In this document: piece after piece, positions 1-7,916 of the stretch | How the letters are laid out: each line of letters opens with the position of its first letter | Numbering within the stretch: the stretch's first letter is position 1 | Assembly: GCA_902537945.1 (NCBI GenBank) | Contig: CACBDG010000008.1 | Span: forward strand, 1 to 64,000 | Direction of reading: 5' to 3' | DNA from: an uncultured SAR116 cluster alpha proteobacterium | GTDB taxonomy: Bacteria > Pseudomonadota > Alphaproteobacteria > Puniceispirillales > Marisalimonadaceae | Length of the DNA stretch: 64,000 nt | The notes under the pieces: model-generated | The model's input: the letters and a program-made list of their open reading frames with translations, nothing else | Database searches by the model: none | What the model was told of the DNA's origin: nothing | Made by a program: the position numbers and the translations under genes

Positions 1-64
1 TTTTATCTTATACAACTTAATAAAATAATAAACCTCTTTAAATATGAAAGAAAAGTGAAAGACA

Positions 65-301
65 ATGGAAAATACATTCTTAGCAAAATTAAATAACTAC
101 GTTACAACTACATTTGAAAAAATTGCTGTTATTAGAACAAGACAAGCATTAATAAGTTTAGATGATCGTACATTAGCTGATATTGGATATACAAGACAGC
201 AAGTATTAAACGGAGACTTCTTTAACATAACAGACGTAGTTGATTTTCCAGCTGGTAAGTTAGGTGTACAAAGTACAACTGAAGAAAAGAAAGCTGCATA
301 A
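65..301 (+). CDS. DUF1127 family small protein (CcaF1-like)
   Basis: The 78-residue product has the Arg-rich DUF1127 helix at about residues 24-47 (RTRQALISLDDRTLADIGYT), preceded by about 23 residues that look like the usual amphipathic N-terminus. DUF1127 proteins of alphaproteobacteria are small RNA-binding or regulatory proteins; in Rhodobacter sphaeroides the member CcaF1 is co-transcribed with the CcsR small RNAs and affects RNA turnover. Here the gene is directly followed by a two-hairpin CCUCC-loop RNA and a terminator, the same arrangement. The ribosome-binding site is weak (GAAAG). Any promoter lies at or before the left edge, so regulation (RpoH-dependent in Rhodobacter) cannot be judged. 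Confidence 0.88.
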   Translation: MENTFLAKLNNYVTTTFEKIAVIRTRQALISLDDRTLADIGYTRQQVLNGDFFNITDVVDFPAGKLGVQSTTEEKKAA

Positions 302-310
302 GGAATTTAA

Positions 311-446
311 GAATTAATATCCTATCCTCCTCCCCTGGATATTAATGAAAGATGGTGACATAACACAGAACTCATATCCTCCCCCAAGGTAGTCATTATG
401 TCATCGGAATAAGTAAGGACGAAGGACCCCATCCTTCGTCCTTTTT
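311..446 (+). ncRNA. Cuckoo/CcsR-like two-hairpin small RNA
   Basis: Two consecutive hairpins follow the DUF1127 stop. Hairpin 1 has a perfect 10-bp stem (313-322 with 337-346) and a 14-nt loop containing CCTCCTCCCC (326-335). Hairpin 2 has a 10-bp stem with one G-U pair (354-363 with 396-405) and a 32-nt loop containing TCCTCCCCC (377-385). A strong terminator ends the unit. This matches the description of the alphaproteobacterial Cuckoo RNA family (CcsR in Rhodobacter): paired hairpins exposing anti-Shine-Dalgarno C-rich loops downstream of a DUF1127 gene. That it is processed from the DUF1127 transcript is inferred. Only one copy is present, against four tandem copies in R. sphaeroides. 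Confidence 0.8.
415..446 (+). terminator. Strong intrinsic terminator after the DUF1127/RNA unit
   Basis: A perfect 12-bp inverted repeat (415-426 and 432-443) surrounds a 5-nt CCCCA loop and runs into five T residues (442-446). It is the clearest rho-independent terminator in the window and insulates the cupin gene downstream. Confidence 0.93.
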
Positions 447-449
447 CGT

Positions 450-478
450 TTGTATGTGTAGATTAAAAATATTATAGT
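450..478 (+). promoter_or_regulatory. Possible sigma-70 promoter of the cupin gene
   Basis: TTGTAT (450-455) and TATAGT (473-478) are separated by 17 bp, just after the terminator and 26 bp before the cupin start. The -10 matches 5 of 6 consensus positions and the -35 only 3 of 6. In such AT-rich DNA this could be chance, but a promoter is needed here because the upstream unit is terminated. Confidence 0.35.
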
Positions 479-503
479 AAATTTATCGCTTAGGAGATTT
501 AAG

Positions 504-1031
504 ATGAACGATTTTACTAAAAATATTTTTCCTGCACCATATAGCGGATCTAAACCAGGAAATATTATTCCAGATATTTTTATTGAAGATAGTTTTTCCA
601 AAGATGACGATAGACTTTGGGTTCCCTTATCTCCTGGTCGTTGGTCAAGACCATTATGCTATAATATTAGTCAAGGTTATTGGGTTCATCTAACAAAAGT
701 TATCGGTGGTGGCTTTTTATCTAGACATAGACATCCTGCTCCAGTTCATGGTTTTGTAATTAAAGGTTCATGGAGATACCTTGAACATGATTGGGTTGCT
801 AGAGAAGGTTCTTATTTGTTTGAACCTCCAGGCGAGATCCACACACTAGTTGTTGATGAGGATTGTGAAGAAATGATTACATTGTTTCACAACTCTGGAG
901 CTCTAATTTATTGCGATGAAGATGGAAATACGATTGGCACAACTGATGTTTTTGACAGAATTGAAGCAGCTAAAAAACATTTTATCAAAGTGGGTTTAGG
1001 CGAAGAATATGTAAATCAATTCATTAGGTAG
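504..1031 (+). CDS. Cupin dioxygenase-like protein (2,4'-dihydroxyacetophenone dioxygenase family)
   Basis: This is a 175-residue single-domain cupin. Cupin motif 1 carries H75 and H77 (RHRHPAPVHG), and motif 2 carries H113 in PPGEIHTL; these are the likely His3 ligands of a non-haem metal. E94/D96 lie where dihydroxyacetophenone dioxygenase uses a carboxylate. Length and pattern fit the DAD/acetylacetone dioxygenase group, which cleave C-C bonds next to carbonyls, but the real substrate is unknown. AGGAG at 492-496 supports the start. The 3' end overlaps the tail of the converging tctA gene by 8 bp. It may act on the compound imported by the neighbouring tricarboxylate transporter; that is context only. 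Confidence 0.7.
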   Translation: MNDFTKNIFPAPYSGSKPGNIIPDIFIEDSFSKDDDRLWVPLSPGRWSRPLCYNISQGYWVHLTKVIGGGFLSRHRHPAPVHGFVIKGSWRYLEHDWVAREGSYLFEPPGEIHTLVVDEDCEEMITLFHNSGALIYCDEDGNTIGTTDVFDRIEAAKKHFIKVGLGEEYVNQFIR

Positions 1032-2670
1032 TTTTAAAAGAGCTGGTTCTTTTATATAAGAAATATGCTCCAGTTAAAACCAATATTGCAGCTACTATCA
1101 TTCTTACAGGACTACCCATCAAAAATAATGGTAGTGACAATACAATCATTGAAACTGGAACATAAAGTTTTGCGAACAATGTTTCTTTCTTAGCTTCTTG
1201 ATAAAAAGGGAATATTACAGAGATTACTGCCATCAACAAGAAAAACAATGACCATGGCCTTGAAATAAATAACAACATATCATCGCTTATTCCAGTAGCT
1301 CTAGCTAAGTTAAGTTCTGCCAATTTACCTAAGACAACGCCAAGTATCATAGGAGCAAGAGGAAATCCTAATTTTTTCATAAAATATCCAATTACTCCAA
1401 AAAAGAACATAACCCATATATCAAAAACTATATTGTGTAATGCGAAAACTCCAATAGCACAGTATGCTAGAATAACTGAAGCTAATACATACATTGGGAT
1501 TTTCGTAACAAGTAAAAATATTCTTAATGAGAATGCCTGTAATCCAACCATAAAGAAATGAGCAACGAAAAATGCTATAAAAACACCGTAAGCTAATAAT
1601 GGTTCGTCTTGAATGAATGTTGGACCAGGAATGATATTGTGGATCATTAATGCTCCTAACATAACTGCTGTTACAATATCTCCAGGAATACCAAGTGCCA
1701 TCATCATAATTAATGCTCCACCAGCAGTTGCATTATTAGCGGCTTCTGGTGCAATAACACCATCATATTCACCTTTTCCAAAATTTGATCTATTAGGTGA
1801 AGCTTTTTTTGCTTGATCATATGCTAAAATATTTGAAATTGAACCGCCAGCAGCAGGTAAAATTCCAGTAAAAATCCCTATGAAACTTGACCTAAATAAA
1901 TTAACCCATCTTTTTAGAATTATTAATATTGCTTGCCTATGCTCAACTTTCACAACAGTTCCAGACTGAGACATAAGAGGGCTCTTTGCCCTTTTATCGT
2001 CCTCGACATCTGTTAATAATTGTGAAAAAGCAAACAATCCAATTAAAACTGGTAAAAATGCAAATCCTTGTTTGAAATCATCAAAACCAAAGGTAAATCT
2101 TGCAACTCCATTAATCTCGTCTTCACCAACTGTTGCGGCAAATAATCCAAGTAGTCCAGCAATCAAACCTTTAGTAATATTACCACCTGATAAACTTACT
2201 GTGATTGTTAGAGCAAAAATAATTAATGAAAAATAATCCCAAGGACCAAATTCTAATCCTAAGAAAGCTAATTGCGGTGCTAAAGCAACTAAAATTACAG
2301 CACTAATCATTCCACCAAAGAAGGAAGACCATAATCCTAACCCTAGCGCTAGGCCAGGTCTACCTGATCTTACTAACGGAAAGCCATCAAAGGTTGTAGC
2401 AACTGAAGACGGGGTTCCTGGTATCCCAGTTAACATGCATGACATTAATCCTCCTGAGAAGCCCCCGACAAAAACCCCAAGCATGGTTGCTAATCCTTGA
2501 ACTGCAGTCATACCAAAAGTAAATGGTAGCGTTAAAATTACGCCCATTGCTATAGTAAAGCCTGGAATAGCACCTGCTAAAATGCCAGCGAGTGTGCCTA
2601 CAAACATTAATCCAAGTGTAACTGGATCTAAAACTATGCTTGCAAAGGCCTGTAAAATAACATCTATCAT
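1024..2670 (-). CDS. tctA: Tripartite tricarboxylate transporter large permease TctA
   Basis: The product has 548 residues and about 11-12 predicted membrane segments. The N-terminal signature GAIPGFTIAMGVILTLPF (residues about 33-50) and the Gly-rich segments SGGLMSCMLTGIPGTPSS and GILPAAGG are hallmarks of TctA. TctA is the large inner-membrane subunit of sodium-coupled binding-protein transporters for citrate and other carboxylates. It is the last gene of tctC-tctB-tctA, 4 bp behind tctB. The family is normally about 500 residues; the extra length is a hydrophobic C-terminus. Substrate cannot be deduced. Confidence 0.95.
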   Translation of the reverse strand: MIDVILQAFASIVLDPVTLGLMFVGTLAGILAGAIPGFTIAMGVILTLPFTFGMTAVQGLATMLGVFVGGFSGGLMSCMLTGIPGTPSSVATTFDGFPLVRSGRPGLALGLGLWSSFFGGMISAVILVALAPQLAFLGLEFGPWDYFSLIIFALTITVSLSGGNITKGLIAGLLGLFAATVGEDEINGVARFTFGFDDFKQGFAFLPVLIGLFAFSQLLTDVEDDKRAKSPLMSQSGTVVKVEHRQAILIILKRWVNLFRSSFIGIFTGILPAAGGSISNILAYDQAKKASPNRSNFGKGEYDGVIAPEAANNATAGGALIMMMALGIPGDIVTAVMLGALMIHNIIPGPTFIQDEPLLAYGVFIAFFVAHFFMVGLQAFSLRIFLLVTKIPMYVLASVILAYCAIGVFALHNIVFDIWVMFFFGVIGYFMKKLGFPLAPMILGVVLGKLAELNLARATGISDDMLLFISRPWSLFFLLMAVISVIFPFYQEAKKETLFAKLYVPVSMIVLSLPLFLMGSPVRMIVAAILVLTGAYFLYKRTSSFKTT

Positions 2671-2674
2671 AAAT

Positions 2675-3163
2675 TTACCAAATTCTTAGAATTTCGCCCT
2701 CAGGTAAAATAACTTTTAAACCAAAGGTAAATATTGACCACATAATTCCTATTGTAATAATTGAAATAATTGAATGCTTTATAATTTTTTTTATCTCAAA
2801 TCCACCTAACAAAGTTAGTAACCCAAATACAAACAAAACACCTCCAATTAACATTCCCAAATAATCTAGAAATGCTAAAAAAAGAATAAACATTAAAAAA
2901 CATATTGAGGCATTCTTGTATTTTAAAAAAATATTTTGTGAATTTTTATTTTCAGAATTTAAGTTATTGTCAGTTGGAGAAACCATAGATTTGATTAACA
3001 TTATTAATGACATAACCGATAAAAGACATAAAACGATAGTTGGCCAAAAGCTAGCTTTCATTCCTTGATAACCAGGGTCTTCAATGTCAAAACTACTATT
3101 GATCATTATTCCACAGAATAATAATAGAAATATAGCTACGATTACGTCTTTGTTAATACTCAT
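2675..3163 (-). CDS. tctB: Tripartite tricarboxylate transporter small permease TctB
   Basis: A 162-residue protein with four hydrophobic segments (about residues 5-22, 35-57, 85-105 and 118-155) and a polar loop rich in Asn and Ser in the middle. The size, topology and position between tctC and tctA identify the poorly conserved small membrane subunit TctB. It begins 51 bp after the tctC stop and its start has no clear ribosome-binding site, so translation may be weak or coupled. Confidence 0.88.
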   Translation of the reverse strand: MSINKDVIVAIFLLLFCGIMINSSFDIEDPGYQGMKASFWPTIVLCLLSVMSLIMLIKSMVSPTDNNLNSENKNSQNIFLKYKNASICFLMFILFLAFLDYLGMLIGGVLFVFGLLTLLGGFEIKKIIKHSIISIITIGIMWSIFTFGLKVILPEGEILRIW

Positions 3164-3214
3164 AATAATTTTGTTTAAAGAAGAGATAAACTATTTACCT
3201 CTTCTTTTTCAAAT

Positions 3215-4192
3215 TTAGTCTTTTCTTTTATATACACCAACTTGTTTTGCTATTGGCTTCCAATAATCATAAGTTGCTTGAAAATGTTTCTTATAATCTT
3301 GAGGTCCTTTATAATTAATTAAAATACCTTTTTTGTGCATAGCAGCTTTAAAATCTTTATCCATAGCTGCGCCTTCAAACATTTTTGCATAATGATTTAC
3401 AATTTCTGGAGATGTTCCTTTTGGAGCAACAACCCCTCTTTCAACAGCAAATATAACATTAGCACCTTGTTCTTGTGCTGTTTTAATATCAGGAATTTGA
3501 TCAAGTCTTGTATCATTAGTAACGCCAAGCGCTTTTAATTTACCAGCTTTGATAAATTTTATAGCTGCAGCCAGGTTGATCTCTCCCAACTTTATGTTAT
3601 CTGCTAACAAAGCAGTCATTCTTTGTTTTGTACCATCATATGAGACATGTTTAAATTTTACATCAGTTGCATCCTCTAATAAGAGAAAAACAAACTGACT
3701 TGTTGAACCAAAAGTTCCACCTGCTGTGATAGTTCCTGGTGCCTTTTTTGCAGCAGCAACTAATTCTGAAATATTGTTATATGGTGTGTTTACATTTGCG
3801 CCTATAATAGAAGGTGTTGATGTAACCATAGAAATAGTTTCAAATGCATCCCAAGTAATATCAATTCTACCAGTAAAATAACTAGTTATAGCACTTTGGT
3901 GAATTGCAAACAAAGTACAACCATCAGGTTTAGCTTTAGAAGCTTGTTTTGCACCTTTGTTTCCACCTTGGCCACCAACATTCACGACTTGCAGCTGTGG
4001 TTTTGCTCCACTTTTATTTACTTTTTCGACCATCTGTCTAAATATGACATCTGTTCCACCGCCTGCTCCCCAAGGAACAATTAACTTTGCAGTACCACAC
4101 GGAATACTCGGAGCTGCTGAAGCTCCTGTTAATGATAAAGCCAGCAAAGCTGCTCCAGCTAAACTGGCTTTTAATAAATTTTTGATAGGCAT
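3215..4192 (-). CDS. tctC: TctC/BUG-family extracytoplasmic solute-binding protein
   Basis: The 325-residue periplasmic receptor of the tricarboxylate transporter. It has a classical signal peptide: Lys near the N-terminus, a hydrophobic stretch, and likely cleavage after the ASA of LSLTGASA. The BUG motif follows in the mature N-terminus (KLIVPWGAGGGTDVIFR). I chose ATG 4192, which has GGAG six bases upstream, over an in-frame GTG at 4204 that overlaps that site. As the first gene, it is probably the most highly expressed of the operon. BUG proteins bind carboxylates such as citrate, aspartate, glutamate or aromatic acids; the ligand here is unknown. Confidence 0.94.
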   Translation of the reverse strand: MPIKNLLKASLAGAALLALSLTGASAAPSIPCGTAKLIVPWGAGGGTDVIFRQMVEKVNKSGAKPQLQVVNVGGQGGNKGAKQASKAKPDGCTLFAIHQSAITSYFTGRIDITWDAFETISMVTSTPSIIGANVNTPYNNISELVAAAKKAPGTITAGGTFGSTSQFVFLLLEDATDVKFKHVSYDGTKQRMTALLADNIKLGEINLAAAIKFIKAGKLKALGVTNDTRLDQIPDIKTAQEQGANVIFAVERGVVAPKGTSPEIVNHYAKMFEGAAMDKDFKAAMHKKGILINYKGPQDYKKHFQATYDYWKPIAKQVGVYKRKD

Positions 4193-4297
4193 TGTTATCT
4201 CCACAAATTAGTTTATTTTATTATAGATAATTATGAAATTTAATAATTGCATATGCTAATTAAGAGTCAATTGATAATATAATTTTTTGGAAATAAA

Positions 4298-6106
4298 ATG
4301 AGAAAATTTACTACAAGGCCTGAAATTGTTGGCAACTTTGGAGTTGTTACTTCTACTCATTGGATTGCATCTGCGGTTGGGATGTCAATTCTAGAAAAAA
4401 ATGGAAACGCATTTGATGCTGCTGTAGCCACAGGATTTGCGCTTCAAGTAGTTGAACCTCATCTAAATGGTCCGGGTGGAGAAGTTCCTCTAATCTTATG
4501 CCCTAATGGAGATAACCCCATTGTAATATGTGGCCAAGGTGTCGCCCCAAATTCTGCAACTTTGAAAACTTTTAGTGATATGAATTTAAATATTGTTCCT
4601 GGAAGTGGCCTATTGCCTGCTGTTGTTCCAGGAGCATTTGATGCTTGGATGCTTCTTTTACTTAATTATGGAACTATGTCATTAAGATCTGTATTAGAGC
4701 CCGCAATAAGTATTGCAACAAAAGGGTACCCTTTGGTTCCAAACATTATTAATACAATTAAATCGGTTGAAGAACTTTTTAAAACTGAATGGACAACTTC
4801 AGCTGAAATTTATCTTCCTAAAGGCGAAGTCCCTTCTATTGGTGATTTTTTTACTAATAAAAAGATGGCTAATACGTACTTAAAAGTTATCAAGGAAGCT
4901 GAAAACAAATCCAAGGATCGTGAAGAACAAATTAAACAAGCTCGTTTAACATGGAGCCAGGGTTTTATTGCACAAGAAATAGAAGATTTTTGTATAAATA
5001 ATGAGTTTATGGATACAACTGAAAAAAGACATAAAGGTCTATTAACTGGAGATGATTTAGCAGGTTGGTCTGCAACTATTGAAAAACCTTTATCTTATGA
5101 TTACAAAAATTATACCGTTTGTAAAACTGGACCTTGGGGCCAAGGACCAACTTTTTTACAGCAATTAGCATTGCTAAAAGAATTTGATTTAGATTCATTA
5201 GATGAAAATTCTCCTGAGTTTGTCCACTTAGTTGTAGAAGCAACCAAATTGGCTTTTGCTGATAGAGAGGCTTTTTATGGAGATACAAATTTTAACGATG
5301 TGCCTATGGATATTTTATTGAGCGAAGAATACAATGCTAAACGAAGAAATTTAATACCCAAAGAAGCTTCAATGGAAGTAAGACCTGGAGTTATACAAGG
5401 TTTTGGAGGGAAAGTGTTGGTAAGACCAAAAGGTGGTACCCCAGAGTCATTTTCAAAATTTGATATTGGAGAACCTACAGTAGCAAGGTTTGACGAACCT
5501 AATCCTTCCTATCTCGGAGATACAAAAGGAGATACCACACATTTTGATATAATTGATAAATGGGGAAACATGATTGCTGGCACTCCTAGTGGCGGTTGGT
5601 TACAAAGCTCGCCAATAATTCCAAATCTTGGATTTTGTTTATCTAATAGAGGACAAATGTTTTGGTTAGACGAAAACTCTCCAGCTTGCATTGGTCCCAA
5701 AAGAAGACCTAGAACTACTTTATCTCCAAGTCTTGCCTTGAAAGATGGACTGCCTTATATGGTTTTTGGTACACCAGGTGGTGATCAACAAGATCAATGG
5801 TCTCTTCATTTGTTTTTAAGACATGTACATTTTGGACTCAATCTTCAAGAAGCGATCGATGCCCCAGGTTTCAGCACTGCTCATTTTCCAAATTCATTTT
5901 ATCCAAGAGAAACTGATATTGGTCATCTAGCAGTTGAAGGAAGATTTCCTAAGGAGACTGTTGATGAACTTATGAAAAAAGGGCATAAAGTGGTAATTGA
6001 TGATGACTGGAGCCTTGGCAGAATGACAGCTGCTTCAAAGGATAAAGAAATTTTAAAAGCGGCAGCCAATCCAAGATTTATGCAAGGTTACGCAATTGGA
6101 AGATAA
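4298..6106 (+). CDS. Gamma-glutamyltransferase-like Ntn hydrolase
   Basis: The 602-residue product shows the GGT fold throughout: an N-terminal GNAFDAAVATGFALQVVEPH, the autoprocessing site GDTTHF with predicted nucleophile T413, RPRTTLSPSL, and GTPGGDQQDQW near the C-terminus. GGT-family enzymes self-cleave into two subunits and hydrolyse gamma-glutamyl or related amides. Two departures matter. There is no signal peptide, so it should be cytoplasmic. The Arg that contacts the glutamyl carboxylate in E. coli GGT (in DFREMAP) is Q80 here (CGQGVAP). The substrate is therefore probably not a plain gamma-glutamyl peptide. It lies divergent from tctC and 18 bp before an aspartate dehydrogenase gene. 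Confidence 0.85.
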   Translation: MRKFTTRPEIVGNFGVVTSTHWIASAVGMSILEKNGNAFDAAVATGFALQVVEPHLNGPGGEVPLILCPNGDNPIVICGQGVAPNSATLKTFSDMNLNIVPGSGLLPAVVPGAFDAWMLLLLNYGTMSLRSVLEPAISIATKGYPLVPNIINTIKSVEELFKTEWTTSAEIYLPKGEVPSIGDFFTNKKMANTYLKVIKEAENKSKDREEQIKQARLTWSQGFIAQEIEDFCINNEFMDTTEKRHKGLLTGDDLAGWSATIEKPLSYDYKNYTVCKTGPWGQGPTFLQQLALLKEFDLDSLDENSPEFVHLVVEATKLAFADREAFYGDTNFNDVPMDILLSEEYNAKRRNLIPKEASMEVRPGVIQGFGGKVLVRPKGGTPESFSKFDIGEPTVARFDEPNPSYLGDTKGDTTHFDIIDKWGNMIAGTPSGGWLQSSPIIPNLGFCLSNRGQMFWLDENSPACIGPKRRPRTTLSPSLALKDGLPYMVFGTPGGDQQDQWSLHLFLRHVHFGLNLQEAIDAPGFSTAHFPNSFYPRETDIGHLAVEGRFPKETVDELMKKGHKVVIDDDWSLGRMTAASKDKEILKAAANPRFMQGYAIGR

Positions 6107-6124
6107 ATATATAAAGGTAAAAAG

Positions 6125-6925
6125 ATGAATGTCGGTATCGTTGGTTTTGGCTCGATAGGAACAGAAGTAGCAAAAGCGCTCATAGAAGGTGTAGAAAATT
6201 TTTATTTATATGGAATTACATCTAGAAGCAAAACAAACGCAGAAGAAAGAATTTCAAGATTAAAAAAAAGCATCGAAATTTTTGACTTAGAAACTTTGAT
6301 TAATAATTGTCAAATTATTATCGATTGCGCTCCAAAAGAAGCATTCAAGGATATAGCAACTCAATGTATTAGTGAAGGTAAAACATTAATAACTGTTAGT
6401 GGTTCTGGTATACTTGATAATTTTGATTTAATTGAAACATCAAAAAAAAATAACTCTCAAATAATTTTAGCAACAGGTGCAATATTAGGTTTAGATGCAT
6501 TGAGAGCTGCTGCAGAATCCACAATTCATTCTGTTAAAATGACTACTCGGAAACCACCTAATGCACTTTCAAAAGCACCATATGTCATTAAAAACAATAT
6601 AGAACTTGATCAATTATCAGAGGCTAAATTAATTTTCAAAGGCTCAGCTACTGAGGGTGCAAAAGCTTTTCCAGCAAATGTCAATGTCGCTGCTGCTGTT
6701 GGTCTGGCGGGTATAGGTGCTAATAAAACCCAACTTGAAATATGGGCAGATCCAAATCTAGAAAGAAACACGCACAAAGTTGAGGTCAAATCGGATAGCG
6801 CAGAATTTGAAATGTCTATTCAAAATGTTCAAACACCAGAAAATCCAGGAACTGGAAGAATTACAGGATTAAGCGTGATTGCTTGTTTAAGAGGTCTAAA
6901 ATCTTCACTTAAAGTTGGATCTTAA
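6125..6925 (+). CDS. nadX: L-aspartate dehydrogenase family protein
   Basis: The 266-residue protein has an N-terminal Rossmann motif GFGSIG (residues 7-12) and the conserved aspartate dehydrogenase segments ATGAILGLDALRAA and a C-terminal ENPGTGRITGLS. The family (DUF108) oxidises L-aspartate with NAD(P) to iminoaspartate, feeding NAD synthesis or aspartate breakdown. It starts 18 bp after the GGT-like gene, with AAAGG before the ATG, so the two are likely co-transcribed. No nadA or nadC is nearby, which favours a catabolic role such as handling an amino acid released by the hydrolase; that is inference. Confidence 0.82.
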   Translation: MNVGIVGFGSIGTEVAKALIEGVENFYLYGITSRSKTNAEERISRLKKSIEIFDLETLINNCQIIIDCAPKEAFKDIATQCISEGKTLITVSGSGILDNFDLIETSKKNNSQIILATGAILGLDALRAAAESTIHSVKMTTRKPPNALSKAPYVIKNNIELDQLSEAKLIFKGSATEGAKAFPANVNVAAAVGLAGIGANKTQLEIWADPNLERNTHKVEVKSDSAEFEMSIQNVQTPENPGTGRITGLSVIACLRGLKSSLKVGS

Positions 6926-6927
6926 AA

Positions 6928-7842
6928 TTAATTTATATTTTCTTTATAAATTTTCATCCTCAAATAACACGCTTTAAGAATTTGGCAATCAAGGTTAAAT
7001 TTTTCTGCTTCTGCAATTAAATCTCCAAATATTTCTTCATGCTCAGTGAATCCTTTTTTTTCTATGTCTCTAAGCATTGAGGCTTTAATAAGTGATCCGG
7101 GTGTCATTATATTTTTCAAAACATTTTCTGTTTCCAAATCACTAATAATATAGCCATTAAATTTTGCTATTGATCTACATTCATCGTACAGGTCAGTTAA
7201 AGTTTTTTTACCAACTGCATGTTCACTTATTTCTCCAAGTGGACAATTAAACAACGTTGTAGCCCCGGCAACAGTTGCGATAAAAACCCATTTTTTCCAC
7301 AAATCTAAGGTAATATCTTCTGATATAGAAACGTCAAATTTAGTTCTTTTGCAAGTTTTATAAAATGATAAAAGATCATTACTTTGGCTTTTTTTTCTAT
7401 CACCAAAAGTTATTTTTTTAAATTCACTAAAATGTTCTATTGCACCATCATTATTTATAGTTGAGCTTATGTGAGCTACACCACCAATTACATTTTCACT
7501 TCCAAATTCTTCATCTAATTTTTCCATGTGAGTAAAACCATTCAAAAAAGGGATAATCATACCCTTTCCTTTAACGCCTTTTAAATCTCGCATGGCTTGA
7601 TCTAAATCATAGGTCTTACACGAAACTAGAACAATATCGTAGATTGGTTTTAATTCATTCGATAAAACTAAATTAGGTTCTAAATTTAGGTTACCAAGTG
7701 GACTAATAATCTTTAAATTATTTTTTAATAATAGCTCTTTTCTTTTTGGTCTAACTAAAAAAGTTACGTCAGCACCACTATCTTGAAGGTATCCTCCAAA
7801 AAAACCTCCGATTCCTCCAATTCCTAATACTAGTATTTTCAT
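6928..7842 (-). CDS. Ketopantoate reductase (PanE/ApbA) family oxidoreductase
   Basis: The 304-residue protein has the GIGGIG NAD(P)-binding motif (residues 7-12) and the C-terminal helical domain of PanE/ApbA. The catalytic Lys region reads LWKKWVFIATVAGATTLF, close to a large paralogous group in which the Asn that binds ketopantoate in E. coli PanE is not conserved. Pantothenate synthesis is thus uncertain, and reduction of another 2-oxo acid is as likely. It converges with the aspartate dehydrogenase gene with a 2-bp gap and has no terminator between them. Confidence 0.75.
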   Translation of the reverse strand: MKILVLGIGGIGGFFGGYLQDSGADVTFLVRPKRKELLLKNNLKIISPLGNLNLEPNLVLSNELKPIYDIVLVSCKTYDLDQAMRDLKGVKGKGMIIPFLNGFTHMEKLDEEFGSENVIGGVAHISSTINNDGAIEHFSEFKKITFGDRKKSQSNDLLSFYKTCKRTKFDVSISEDITLDLWKKWVFIATVAGATTLFNCPLGEISEHAVGKKTLTDLYDECRSIAKFNGYIISDLETENVLKNIMTPGSLIKASMLRDIEKKGFTEHEEIFGDLIAEAEKFNLDCQILKACYLRMKIYKENIN

Positions 7843-7916
7843 ATAAACCCTGACATTTTAATTTAATTATTAAAGTTATATGGTTGCTTCAATCTTAAGT
7901 CGATATAAATATAAAA

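Noticed and set aside
1-64. RpoH-type promoter for the DUF1127 gene
   Set aside because: No convincing CTTG / CCAT-like elements in the 64 bp available; the promoter may lie outside the window.
4249-4256. GCATATGC palindrome in the tctC/GGT-like divergent spacer
   Set aside because: Only 8 bp with no symmetric flanks; a regulator site is possible but unsupported, and no regulator gene is adjacent.
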